64,000 bases of DNA from Cristatella mucedo (lineage: Eukaryota; Bryozoa; Phylactolaemata; Cristatellidae), in the NCBI GenBank assembly GCA_009760855.2, contig WPIO01000015.1, positions 5,569,001 through 5,633,000 of the forward strand, written 5' to 3'. A model generated the notes under the pieces. It was given only the letters and a program-made list of their open reading frames with translations, had not been told where the DNA came from and did not search any database. Both the position numbers and the translations under genes were made by a program. This document shows, in pieces, positions 33,873 through 44,879 of the stretch (positions are counted from its first letter, which is position 1; each line of letters opens with the position of its first letter).

Positions 33873-34144
33873 AAAATTCGCAGTCGCTCCAGTAACGTAG
33901 ACTGGTAGAGACTGCGGAAACAGTAGCGTTGCTGCTGAAGAGTGAAAAAAGATTTTTTTTACTGAAATATCATAGGATATAATGAAATTTCCTTTTCTTG
34001 CATTATATATGAAGTTGGTACCTTGTACTCAATTCCCGAATTAAGGCGTAAACACCGTTTCCGGGTGGTCAAACAAACTGAAGAATGAAGGATGAATGAA
34101 TGAAGAAATGGATTTGCACTAAAACTATTAAGTAGGTCGTAGTG

Positions 34145-34315
34145 CTGGTTCGGCCTTGTGGCTATGGTGCTTACGCTGACTGCGACCAAATTTAATGTAT
34201 TTGATGATCGAGGTCATGGGCTCAAGCTCCGTGGAATATGTGAAACGCATAAATACAGATTAAGTCCTCATGAGGCACTATTAAAGAATTACCATATTTT
34301 AACAAGAAACCCCTA
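34145..34315 (+). mobile_element. SINE-2, copy d
   Basis: GGCTATGGTGCTTACGCTGA, then CGAGGTCATGGGCTCAAGCTC (B-box-like), then GTGAAACGCATAAATACAGA, TTAAGTCCTCATGAGGCACT and ATTAAAG. Same order as the other SINE-2 copies, diverged. Confidence 0.72.
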
Positions 34316-34531
34316 ATTTATCAACCCTCCAAATTTTTTAACCATTTTTTGGAGAAACAATTTTTTATACCATAGCTAAATGAACTGGACAATATCAAGA
34401 CTCAAAATAATCTCTCACGTCACCTTCACTATCTTGTAAATCAGGAATTTTAATGGTGCCCATTACATATTCTTCGTTCATATCAAATGCTTGAAAATTG
34501 GTGGAAAATCAATTATCATAATTGTCGTTCT

Positions 34532-34533
34532 TA

Positions 34534-34588
<55 letters not shown>
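34532..34588. repeat. (TC)n microsatellite
   Basis: Pure TC run after a CTTTCTC start, about 55 bp. Confidence 0.93.
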
Positions 34589-34589
<1 letters not shown>

Positions 34590-34591
<2 letters not shown>

Positions 34592-35354
34592 ATCAACTGA
34601 GTGATTTTCCATTCCGTTCATTGCATTTTACTTGCCACACTTCTTGAAACCTTTTGATTTGTAAGCCTATCGAACCGCACGCATTTTGGCAACCAGTTAA
34701 TCTTGTTGGATGGCATTCAACGAAGACAAATTGTTTAGCGAAATATATTTTAGAAAATTGCCTTCACATGCATGAGCTTCCTCTCCATTATCTTACCCAA
34801 ACTTTGGAAGCAGAGGCGCCATGTATTTTCACCGGAAAGAGGACGAGCTGCTGCAATGCAAATGCTACCTTTTGAAAGATCCTGTTTTTGAAGTTTTGGC
34901 CAATAATGTCATGCAATAGGCCGTTATGCCCTAATCCATGATTATGCAGTAATCTAGGGCAAGCATTTTAGTCGTGATTATGGGGGCATGCCATCACCAT
35001 CAGGTGGCTCCACCCTGTGCATAGTGCTTCAGCAGCCTGCCGCGCCTGCAATTATTAGTATTAGCTTAGTGCAAGCTGTATTTAATTGCGATGGCCTCTC
35101 TTAATTAATAGCAAACAAACATAGCATTATCATAGGGATTTATAGGCGTTCTCAATTGCAGTCGTTGTTATTGCCTTACATCAGCTCGGCTTCTAGCACT
35201 TGTTGTCAGCTGTTCGTGGAGAATGCGTCTGCATGGACTAGCAGCCGTCAAGTGTGCAGCATTTAATAGAGACTTTAGTTTGGTAGCCACTACGGGCCGT
35301 CCGTAAAGAGTAGAGCCCAAAATATTAATCTTAACAAGATTAAGAAATTTGTTT
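34590..35354. other. No recognisable feature
   Basis: Unassigned DNA. A 73-codon open frame (34654-34875) has no recognised motif. Confidence 0.4.
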
Positions 35355-35540
35355 ACCAAGTTGACATTTGCTGTAAATAAAGAGAATGTAACGTGCCTAG
35401 AATGAGATGGAGCTCTCTAAGGGCTGTATGTCAAATTTATTATTATTATTGCCATTAATATTATTCCCTGGGTATTACTTCTCTTGCAGCGAGTTGTAAA
35501 GCGACTGTGTAGAGATAGTTATCTCAGTGCGATGTAGATG
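35355..35540 (+). mobile_element. Two LINE-A tails in tandem
   Basis: First tail: TTGCTGTAAATAAAGAGAAT, CGTGCCTAGAATGAGATGG, AGCTCTCTAAGGGCTGTATG, ATT units (to 35460). Second: CTTGCAGCGAGTTGTAAAGC, GTAGAGATAGTTATCTCAG, TGCGATGTA (to 35540). Both are diverged forms of the same hairpin. Confidence 0.72.
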
Positions 35541-35559
35541 CGACCTAGCGTTGCTATTC

Positions 35560-36445
35560 TTACGATTCAGTCCGTATATTCAAATATACTTGGTGGTCAA
35601 ATTTCATCCGACTCGTCCGGTCACCTTCGGAGCTCCAAGCTGGTCTGCTTGCTGCCCCTGACTTTCACCGCATACTCGAAGTGTCTCGGTAAATTGATAC
35701 GCGCATCGGCTGTGATATCTATGGCGAAGACCGGAAACTGCATTCTAAATTTAAGCTATTCGAGTCGGCTGTGGCATCAGATAAGCGGGTGCCCGCCGGG
35801 TTAAAATTGGAGCGTGGATGTCAGTCGATTCTTTACACTAAGCAATGAATAAATGGAACTCCTATTAAAAGGACAAAGTACCTATACAAAGTCTCTCTAA
35901 ATTAAAAGACCCTTCTCTTCTCTATGGTGTTGCTTAACAATATCCTCGTGTGTTTGCAATTTACACATCCTGTTTAGTCATTATCAAAATTTAGTGGTGA
36001 TGGGCTTCCGAAAAAGCCATAAAGCCTCCGCAGGTGATGATAAATATGACTAAATACATGGCCATTAAGTCCAAGAGATTTATCTGTGTTTCCTCTTTAC
36101 TGAAGAAGCTGTGATGCCTCACGGTTGATCAATTGATACAGAATGAAATTCCTGGTCTGACCCACAAGGTTTTCCGACGTCTGGCTCATTTATTCCATTT
36201 CAGCCTCCACCAGCATATTTGTGCCATATTGTATATTTGCTGTTCCTTTCCTTCAGTTAACAAACTTTGGAGAGCGAAGCTGTTTCTCTGAAGGTCCTAT
36301 ACCATAGAATTTCTTCCACATTCCCTAAGCAATAAAATCTGCCCAGCTGCCAATTCTGGCACATCTTTTCCCACCATAATTGGCTACTACTTTGATGCTA
36401 CTCAATTTCTCTGCTGCCCTCCTGACTCAACTACCACATTAGTCC
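35560..36445 (+). mobile_element. LINE-B-like, old and broken
   Basis: 35570-35880 carries a decayed RT segment (FTAYSKCLGKLIRASAVIS, NCILNLSYS, then WMSVDFFTLSNE), equivalent to motif B to D of LINE-B. 36080-36440 resembles the LINE-B C-terminal region and UTR (CTGGTCTGACCCACAAGG, TTTCAGCCTCCACCAGC, AAGGTCCTATACCATAGAAT, CAGCTGCCAATTCTGGCAC). About 190 bp between them is unassigned. Among the oldest copies here. Confidence 0.65.
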
Positions 36446-36449
36446 AAAA

Positions 36450-37509
36450 CGTGATTGGTTTGCTTATTATTTCTGATATTAAAAAACTAATTGAGATTGT
36501 TTCATGAAATGGCTTATTTTTTATCTACAAAAATCTATGTATACTTGTCTGTTCAGCTAAACAATCTAAAATTATTTATGCATAAAAGTCTGCATTTATT
36601 CAAACGCCATCACGTCATCTTCATCTCGAACATCGTCATAAACTTCCAAGCCCATAATTCCACCCCAAATTTTTACTAATCTATTTTTGTAGAACCATCA
36701 GTCCCAATCTCTCATTTCAACCAACAGAGCTCTCTTTAATAGGACATTTCTTTTATATATAGCCTGGTCATTGTGCATTGGTAACCAGCTGTCAGTGACT
36801 TTTATCTCATGCATTTTTCACCAAAGTCACAACTCGTTGCAATCTATGTTTCCCCAAGTAACTATCTAAATCTCTCTTCATTATATAACCATTTAGCTAT
36901 TAATGTATGTGCGTAAATTTTCCTTGAATGACTTCTTTTTTGCTGTAATAAGAGTCTGGAGAAATGCTGTCATTCCTGCGGAAATCCCTATTTGATTTAT
37001 TTTTCGCTTTGCAAAGTAGTTGATTTTGCTTTTTAATTTTGAGAGTTCCGGCTGAATCCCAAAGTAGCCTGTAACTTTGGCTACCTCACAAAACCAGTGG
37101 GTGTATTAAATCAATCAGTTTCCTTATAATTGCTTGTGTACCCCGCGCTTTTCTGGTGAAAATACATAAATGCACGAAACACGTTCAATCTTATCTTTCT
37201 TGCCCTTAATGATGATTGCATGTGAGGATTTTTTGTCCTGGCAAATTGAAAAAATACCCGTCATCCGAGTACTTGAGTAGACACTGATGGGAATGTAGTG
37301 TGATGGGGACCCATTAATCAGTTGTCGTTTCAGATTCATAGCCCATAAACACGGCAGTTTCATGCATAGCAATAATTTGAAATCTTAGTAATGAGAAAAT
37401 AAAATTTGATGACATTAAAATGATAAGAATGTAACTGCTCGTTTAATAACTTTAATAACTTCAGTATTCTTTAGCTTTAAGCAATTTTTGTATCTTCTTA
37501 GGGACAGTT
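36450..37509. other. No recognisable feature
   Basis: A+T-rich DNA. A minus-strand open frame at 37372-37124 has no motif that I recognise. Confidence 0.4.
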
Positions 37510-37743
37510 CATTTCACTTAACGAAGCCTTCCATCCATTGCTGTGATGTTTTGAATTCTTCCGGTTGGCCTGCCCACTAACAAAGGCCTTGCCCTTTTGT
37601 CCGAAAGCCATTCACAGATGCTGTCTTTCAGCTCAAGAAATAATGGTTACCAACCTGTTGAACAGAACTAAAAATTCATTATAACCGCACCTATTGACTC
37701 GTGGGATCGTTGATTTGTATCCACCAGACGGCATAGTTGAAAC
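37510..37743 (-). repeat. rep-Y copy 1 (234 bp, unknown)
   Basis: Equal in length to 40432-40665 with about seven substitutions and no indels. On the minus strand one frame reads ELKDSICEWLSDKRARPLLV then GRPTGRIQNITAMDGRLR and stops, and it looks coding. In this copy the match stops after CATAGTTGAAAC, while the open frame continues upstream on the minus strand to 37853. Family unknown. Confidence 0.85.
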
Positions 37744-38144
37744 ACACGAAACGCCGAAGGGACTGCATTTTGGCAATGCTTTTCTAAGGAGATAAATCCC
37801 ATAGACGAGGCTAAACTCCCACGCCCTTTGAATTTTCTCGATCTAGGGCTCATTGTCCGGAGAGGTCTTATCTTCGGAGAAATATGGCATTGGCCCTACT
37901 TTCTCGTAGTTACGCGAGAAGTAATCTGTTTACTACCGTACTCGTACGGAAAGCAGCAGAGGTGGCAGTGAATTTACTATAGATAAAATTCCATTGTAGT
38001 GTTTTGCGTTGTCTCTCTGGCTTTGAAGAGTTTCAGATGAGTCGTACTATCGTACGGCATCGCAGTCGCGAAGGCAAAAAAGGCGTGACGGAAAAAGAAC
38101 GTAGCGGCCAATCATCTACGTGAAATTTCCGGTGCAGAGCTAAT
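37744..38144. other. No recognisable feature
   Basis: Contains the minus-strand frame that runs into rep-Y (37853-37668). Otherwise unassigned. Confidence 0.4.
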
Positions 38145-38997
38145 CTATGTGTCCTGCTCCAAAGTGCACTTTCATTAGCCAATCACATCAGATCCACAGT
38201 GAAGCTTGCCTACTTTCAGCAACATAGCGTTGCAAAAATTTGTGTTTAAATAGGGGAGGAATACTACATTGAAACTGATCCGTGCATCTGCAAAATACTG
38301 TCTCGACTTCTGTAAATTACTAGTTGCTGGTCTAGCGGTTTGTGCAATCAGGTGCTTGCAATTGATGCAAAACTCTGCAGCTTGGTTCGTAGGTTGTGAG
38401 CATCGCAGGTTTGACATCACACCCCTTCTTGCCAACCTGCACTCTCTACCAGTCGAGCAACGGATCACCCATCGACTTCAAGATTTTTCTCGCTCACTTT
38501 TATATCCCTTCATTCTTTGGCTCCAGCCAAGCTATCAGATCTACTGCCCTACCAGGCTAAGCCTCGTACCACCCGCTTTTCGGAATCTAATTGTGTATCT
38601 ATACCTCGTCCAAACCTTAAATCCTTTGGAGACCGTGACTTGAGTACGCATGCTCCCAGAGCTTGGAACTCACTCCCGACTTCCGTTGCGGCAACCACTG
38701 ACATGACTACATTTAAAAAGAAATTTAAAAAGCACCTATTTGTGACAGTATTTAGTGGGTCCCTATGATTTGTTCTTTTTGCGCTTATCTGACACTGTTG
38801 CATGCTGCCACTAACCACACTTGCATGCTGACCGTGTGCACATCACCTTAACCATGTTATTCTTGTTGTCGGGTTATCGTCATTGAGCATGCTACATTAA
38901 CCACCCGATTATGTTTCCTCTGCAGCACATGGAAAGCACCTAGATAGAGATTGAGTTCTCTGAGGGCGCTTCACCAAGTGCTTTATTCTTATTATTA
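38145..38997 (+). mobile_element. LINE-A, 5'-truncated 3' end
   Basis: It starts at TGTCCTGCTCCAAAGTGCAC (the region after YADD) and continues with AYFQQHSVAKICV, a C-terminal domain in two frames (38269-38643 and 38517-38768, the latter with ARAWNSLP-like APRAWNSLPTSVAA), UTR with CATGCTGCC and CATGCTGACC, hairpin 38932-38975 and ATT tail. Indels shift the frame near 38500. Confidence 0.9.
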
Positions 38998-39624
38998 TTG
39001 TTGCTATTATTATTACTCCGCTCCGATTTCGGTCAGTCTCGGAGCGTCGTCCTATGCATTTATACGATCGGCTTTCGATCACTTTCCCACTAGCTTTGTC
39101 GCCTAAATCGTCGATCCCAGCATGCCTTTGGTTTCCGGACATGAAACCGATGCCAGGTGGCCTGGTTTGACTTTTTTGGAAAATCTGACGGAAGCATATC
39201 TCGGACCACCGACCATATGTGCCTTCAAGAGTCAACCTCCTTTGCTTCAAAATAAAGACGGAGGACGGCACGATTTTGCGTACTGAGACTCGCCAGGAGA
39301 TGTTCTGCTTATCGGACACAGCTAGTGAGGATACAGGAATGCAGTACTAAGGCAGAGGGCGATAAGAGATATGGCCGTCCAGCTGAGCCTGACTGGCGAG
39401 GCATGGGCGACTGTCTACCACCCGATTACAGCGAACCAGCTAAGAAACTCTGTGGATGGAACGTTGCTGAAGACTGTCGGAAAACTATCTGGAAAAGCGC
39501 GTGTAAACTCCACTAGATCGTTCATTAGTTTGAATGATTAAAAGATGACTGTATACTGACCGACGGAAAAAACCAAACTTGCACAAGCGGCTTTAGCTGG
39601 ACGGTACAGAAGTGAATTTCCCTG
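38998..39624. other. Unassigned, possible RNase H-like debris
   Basis: A minus-strand frame (39319-39000) includes FRQIFQKSQ and, after a gap, SGNQRHAGIDDLGDKASG, loosely like the 'PGH-GI-GNE-AD-A' end of RNase H in retroelements. On the opposite strand 39552-39600 reads ILTDGKNQTCTSGFSW, loosely like the RNase H start. The strands disagree, so the assignment is weak. Confidence 0.2.
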
Positions 39625-39800
39625 GGCCTCAGCCCGTTAGGAAATGGTGCTAGCTCTTCAAGACCCAGGTCGGTGGGGGGTTCGAGTTTTTCGGTGGGTG
39701 ATTCTTTATTGCCCGCTGCAAGCAGTTAGTGATATCCGTTATGGCTCCTCTGCCGTTACATATTAATAAGGCTTTTAAATCAGCTAAGCTTTTATGTGTG
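39625..39800 (+). mobile_element. SINE-1, copy d
   Basis: The head is eroded (GGGGGGTTCGAGTTTTTCGG) and the body is GGTGATTCTTTATTGCCCGC, GCAGTTAGTGATATCCGTTA, GGCTCCTCTGCCGT and AAGGCTTTTAAATCAGCTAAG. Same order as copy c with substitutions. Confidence 0.72.
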
Positions 39801-40431
39801 TCGAAGGCATAGCGGGCCTATTTCTTACTTCACGATAGAAGCAGATGTGTTATTTACAGTAGCATTGCCACGGTGACTAGGAGTAGAGTCGGCACGTTCT
39901 TTATTAATATTGGATAATTATTTGCTTATGATTCTGCGGCGAGCCTCTCTCGTAGAGAAAGCCGCACGTCCTTGAAGTGTTGCATACTTGGATTAGCCAA
40001 TTGGCTAGATGAAAATGGCGGACGCTGTCCTTCGAAAGGTAGTGTTTTTTTCTCTGTTAAGCACGCACGTCGTAGCCTGCAGCCCTCGCCACAGCCTCCT
40101 CTGCACAGCCGGAGCCACTGGATAATCCTTATCAGGCATTCAGAGAGCCATTATCGTATCCGTATTCTAGTGCACCCCTAGAGAACCCTTGACTTACCTC
40201 AGCCTAAGCTATGCGGCATACACTGCACGGACTAATATTTCATCGCATGGATCGCAGATACGGAACCATGGAACGCATGCCACTGCCAGCACTCGGAATG
40301 ATTAATGTTTGTCTTTCTACTGCGGCAGACAGACGTAGCCAGCGAGTGGGGCGTAAACCACAGAGCTACACTCAAGCCCCTTGGAGCATCTTTTTTCTTG
40401 TGCATGCCATTTTAAAGTGACTTAGCTGTGG
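39801..40431. other. No recognisable feature
   Basis: Unassigned DNA between SINE-1 copy d and rep-Y copy 2. Short open frames only. Confidence 0.4.
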
Positions 40432-40665
40432 CATTTCACTTAACGAAGCCTTCCAACCATTGCTGTGATGTTTTGAATTCTTCCGGTTGGCCTGCCGACT
40501 AACAAAGGCCTTGCCCTTATGTCCGAAAGCCATTCACAGATGCTGTCTTTAAGCTCAAGAAATAATGGTTACCAACCTGTTGAACATAACTAAAAATCCA
40601 TTATAACCGCACCTATTGACTCGCGGGATCGTTGATTTGTATCCACCAGACGGCATAGTTGAAAC
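40432..40665 (-). repeat. rep-Y copy 2 (234 bp)
   Basis: Direct repeat of 37510-37743, same orientation, same length, about 97% identical. Immediately downstream is a short CTATTC repeat (40666-40684) absent from copy 1, so both edges of the match are sharp. Confidence 0.85.
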
Positions 40666-40684
40666 TATTCCTATTCCTATTCCC

Positions 40685-41244
40685 TTATCAGCCAATACCG
40701 TGTAAGTTCATACCAGCTCTGCCGGCAGCCGGCATAAATCCCGGCGAAGCAATTGACTCTTGGAAAAGGCGAGGAGAGGATTTAAGGTAGGCAAACTGAT
40801 GTCGGTAGGGTCCGCAGTGCGCTAGTCGTACAGGGGGCAGCGGTTCAAGCAGGGTTTAGGAAACAAATTCCGCCGTTTTGAGAGGACTAAAATCCTAACC
40901 ACTGCTAATTCGACCTCGCAGTGGTGCAAGTCATTCCTTCGCTGGGCGCGCCACAATGCCGGAACAGCAGTTGCTGCGTGCGCGTCGTACCATGTTTTGC
41001 TATAGTTGCCATTTGTCGACATTTTGCCATTGCTTGGTTGTGCTTGAGAGTTCTCTTCAGCTGATTCGAAAACCCAGTGAGTTTAGGGGGAACTAACTGA
41101 CCAATAGCTTCTATCTAACCGGACTAAGAAAAAAGTTAGAAGCGTAGCTGAGTTGATAGCATGTTTGCGAAAGCAATTTAGTAAGCACAACCATTCACGG
41201 TTACGCCTACCGAGCCCGTCATTAAGTATTCTTAGGCTAGTCTA
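40685..41244. other. No recognisable feature
   Basis: Mixed DNA with no family or gene recognised. Confidence 0.4.
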
Positions 41245-41720
41245 AGTTATGCAATGTATCTCCATCCGTCCTTAATTTTCCGAAGCCACGAAGAATAAAT
41301 GGTTTTTATACATAAGAGATTTGTATAGCCCACTCAAAAGGCCTACGAGGCTTTCCGTACGCATGCGGTAGCCAACAGGATTCATCTCGCGCAACAAAGT
41401 GAACGTAAATATTGCAGCTGAGTCAGCGGGAGCAGTCGAGAAAGTAGCAGCTCAGGAAAGCTGGAACGGATATGCTGCCGTTAGCAGCAGCGTGAGAATA
41501 GAAGTCGTTGCATAAGAATTATGTCAGCCAGTTACACACTCTAGAACGTAAAGAGCAAATGATAATAATAATAACACACTTAATAAAGCGTCCTCGGATA
41601 ACGCACTCTTTCAAGGCGCTTTACATTGGCTTCAAAGGAAACACGATCGAGCGGTGAGTGGTATCATGGTTGAGTCTATCGCCAGTGGTCTTTAAGCTGA
41701 GAAATGGCGAAAGCTGATAG
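41245..41720 (-). mobile_element. LINE-B 3' end, split by LINE-A tail
   Basis: Complement landmarks in order: ATGCAATGTATCTCC, TTTGTATAGCCCACTC, CGAGGCTTTCCGTACGCAT, GTAGCCAACAGG, then at 41400-41555 the UTR/C-terminal region, an inserted LINE-A tail (41560-41678), and LINE-B again (CCAGTGGTCTTTAAGCTGAG) to about 41720. Old copy, several indels. Confidence 0.82.
41560..41678 (-). mobile_element. LINE-A 3' tail nested in LINE-B
   Basis: Complement order: ATT tail (41560-41576), TTATTAAGTGTG, hairpin (41585-41630), TTTGAAGCCAATG, CACTCACCGCTCGATCG and CATGATACC. LINE-B sequence continues on both sides at the same point in its map, so LINE-A was active after this LINE-B inserted. Confidence 0.85.
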
Positions 41721-42420
41721 GTTGGCTAATTGATAAGTAGGGGCTACAGTCTCTGCAGAGCTTCTGTCGCTGCCGCAGCCATCGCACATGCTTGTACCGG
41801 CAATTTGCAGACACGCCTTCGGTGCTATAGCCGCAGTATGAAGTATCACTGGGGGCCCCGCGGGAGGTGGATCTGGGAAGTCTCTCGGAGGCACAAGCGT
41901 GGACATAGGTGGTACAAGAGACAAAATATTCCATTCCTATCAAAATCTAATGTATATGAACGACCGGGGAATTAAGGAAGCTCGGGGTTATTTCCCTTAG
42001 TCGGGTAATAGATTTACCTGGGAGTATTCCGTATGTTAGTGTCAGGACGCTGGGCTGTGCCAACAGCCTAACCACTGTCCGGTGGCGAGGCACTCCTGCT
42101 AATTACAGCAGCAGCACAGACAACAGTTTGTAGTAAATTCGACGTTACTCCGTGGCTCACTGCTTCGCTCCTTACCTTGACCAGACGAACAAATTTCCGC
42201 TGGACTCCGGTAGCTCTTAGTTCGTCTTACAACTACGGCAGTCTCCATCAGTTGCGATCTGCACACCCTACAGCGAACCCCGACTAATGGTTAGAGCCTG
42301 CCGCAAGTCGCGGGCGTGTGCGAATGGGAGCGGATGTTTCGAATAACCAAGTGAAGACCTGGCCTAAAACACCAGCTCTGTCTGTAATACCGGGTTGCCT
42401 AGCCTGCCAGGAAGCGCTAC
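41720..42420. other. No recognisable feature
   Basis: Unassigned DNA. Frames on both strands at 41690-41975 have no recognised motif. Confidence 0.4.
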
Positions 42421-42424
42421 TCCA

Positions 42425-42800
42425 CTCTTTCATAATCTCTCTCTTCTCTTTTGTATCTCTATCTTCTTTTTGTCTCTCTATCTCCTCTCTCCTCTCTTTC
42501 TCGCTCTCTCTCTCTCTCTCCCTCTCTCCCCCTTTCTCTCTCCTTCTCTACTTTTCTCTTATTCAGTCTCTCTCCCTCGTCTCTCATTTGGGCCTCTCCT
42601 TTCCTCCCACTCGCTCTCACTCCCTCTCTTTCTCTCACTCTCTCTTTCCCTCCCTCTCATTCTTTATCTCTCTTAATCTCTCTCTCAATCTTTTTCTCTC
42701 TCAATCTCTCCCTCTTTCTCAATCTCTCTCTCGCTCTCTCTTTCTCTCTCTCACTCTTCCTCTCTCTAAACCTCCCTGTCTTTCAATCTATCTCTCGCTC
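42425..42800. repeat. Degenerate (TC)n tract
   Basis: About 375 bp of imperfect CTCTCT with AAT, CTT and CAC interruptions. Overlapping Ser/Leu-rich frames are translation of the repeat. Confidence 0.95.
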
Positions 42801-43625
42801 GTTGACACTCATTCTATCCGTAGACTTTACTCGGACATTTTGCATTTTTTAAAACCACTGCTACGCTAGCAACTGCCGCTTAAGATCCCTTCTGCATCTA
42901 TAGACTGCCCAGCCTCTTTCATTTCGTCAGCTGCTCCGCGATCTAAAGTCCTGTACATCTCCCTCAATTTCTTACCTGTTGTTAGCAAATGGTGGCTTAC
43001 ATTTTTGCGGATATGCACACCTTCACCTTAATCTAGGTAAAAAGGAATCAAGTCACGGCAGGCAAGTGAGTCAAAGTGAAACACTGTGCTCTCTGCCGTT
43101 GATAAAGCAGGGGCATTTAAGCCGAATGCCCCGTTAATAAATTTCACTTCAACAATAACTAACCTTGCTGTCACGCGCTTTACCGACTATAGAGGGTGAA
43201 CGGTGTTCTTGGTAGCCTTTTTCCACCACATCGCTAGGCAAGCGGCTGTGGTAAGTAATTTCATCCCTTGCCAGGGACTCCCGAGATGGAGCTCCCGAGG
43301 CACTCTTCTGAATGGAGCTTGTGTGCAGTAAGCAGCAGCTAATGAGGACACATATATGAGGTAAGCACAACCATGAGTTTGATCAATCGATCACGGTCGC
43401 TCATGGGAATCCACTTTTAGTAGAAGAGAGGAAAGTCGCCTATTCCAGCTTCTTTCTTGGGGTTTTTCTTAAAGTAGTTGGGACCATTAAATGTATTGGG
43501 GATGTCATTCTGAGCACTGATAACCTTAGGTCTCCTCAAAATGGCAAGATTCTCGTGTAGGTAGAAGATGGCAGAGTGGATGCCGGGCCCGAATCACTAG
43601 AGGCCAGATGGCGGAGCAGGAGCTA
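42801..43625. other. No recognisable feature
   Basis: Mixed DNA, no family or gene recognised. Confidence 0.4.
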
Positions 43626-43715
43626 TAATAATAAAAATAAGTATAAGATATTCTAAAGCGCCTAAAAGAACTAACTCTTTGTCTGGCTACTTATACATAG
43701 CTTATGCTGGAAATA
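43626..43715 (-). mobile_element. LINE-A/SINE-2 type tail
   Basis: ATAATAATAAAAATAAGTAT, then AAAGCGCCTAAAAGAACTAA and CTCTTTGTCTGGCTACTTAT: a decayed minus-strand copy of the common hairpin. Confidence 0.5.
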
Positions 43716-43794
43716 CAGCCTGTCAAATGGGCGTTGACAGCATATAGAGTTTTAGAATGCTGAGTTACGAGGAAATTAACTCTGTTTACTCTCC

Positions 43795-43880
43795 CTTTAT
43801 CCAAGGGCAGTGCTGAATACAATCTTGGCTTTCATTTCTACGCCAACAGCACTCTACCATTCCTGTGACCCGGTTTAGCC
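43795..43880 (+). mobile_element. LINE-A RT fragment around YADD
   Basis: AEYNLGFHFYANSTLPFL aligns with the LINE-A segment [17 protein letters not shown]. The catalytic Asp pair has changed to Asn-Ser. No flanking LINE sequence recognised, so it is a small remnant. Confidence 0.55.
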
Positions 43881-44096
43881 ATTTTGGTCTCTCGGCAAGC
43901 GCCGTTTATCTTCTAATGACTGATGCAAACGTCGGCGGCTCGTCCGGTCTGTCAGAAATGACGTAGCTGCATCGTCATTTCACTTCTGCTGATTGTATAC
44001 CTCCTTTTCCCAAGCATAGGATAGACTTTCAAAACCCTAGTCTGTAAATCCGATGGCTTCCCTCGAACCCTCTAATTTCTGCTGTCACCTGCTTCA

Positions 44097-44369
44097 ATGG
44101 CTGCATCATATAAATCACCTCACCTGAAGAAGCCGAAAGAGATTGAATTATTTTACACGTCCATACATTCGCTTATTAACGCCGTTGCTAATATTAACCA
44201 GCGCATACCTGTGCATATGAATACATGTGAGCGTATGCCTATGCAAAGACTAACTATTGCACTTCGTTCAGAGCTTCAGAATTGTGTTCATAGCCCAGCA
44301 GTGACTTTCAGAGCATTGTTTGACGTGCTCGATCAACTTTGGACTAACTGTAGGTGGCAATTTCATTGA
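44097..44369 (+). CDS. Candidate small ORF, unknown
   Basis: A 90-codon ATG frame (CAATGG context) with ordinary amino-acid composition: a basic N-terminal KSPHLKKPKEIELF, then SIHSLINAVANI, a His/Met-rich middle and VTFRALFDVLDQLW near the end. No domain recognised. It lies between LINE remnants and does not overlap any known repeat here. A chance frame remains possible. Confidence 0.2.
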   Translation: MAASYKSPHLKKPKEIELFYTSIHSLINAVANINQRIPVHMNTCERMPMQRLTIALRSELQNCVHSPAVTFRALFDVLDQLWTNCRWQFH

Positions 44370-44879
44370 GAGGTCTTCAGGCCACTCAACCCAGGTTCAA
44401 TGAGCAGTCATGTTTGCTATGCTTATGCTACTTGCGACCAAGACTCATTCACACATTGCATTGCATACATCTTTCGAATACCTAGGACGCTGTCCCACTC
44501 GTTGAGGCGCTCAGTATAACGAGCTGATGCGCTGAGCCGATTTCCACAGTCTGCAATGAAGTCAAAGCCTTGGGTCACCAGGGAGAAATATTTTGAATAA
44601 AATCTATGCCAACGCAATGAAATGAGTCTAATTCGCTAGATTAACCATCGATATGTACGGCCAGGTGTCTTAACAGTGATTATAAAATGTATAATTAAAT
44701 TTCACGATGAAACCTGTACTGATTGATCATTATGATGTAGTAATCTTTCAAGCTAATGGTAGACAACACCAAGTAGACTTGACACGTTATCGAGCTATGA
44801 ACTCGCACTGTAATTTTGTATGTTATTGTTGTAAAAAAAAAGTAAACGTGCGGCTTGTGAAAGCCAAGCGCATCAATTA

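Noticed and set aside
42318-42869. 183- and 133-codon Ser/Leu-rich frames resembling signal or membrane proteins.
   Set aside because: Translation of a degenerate TC tract; no non-repetitive motif.
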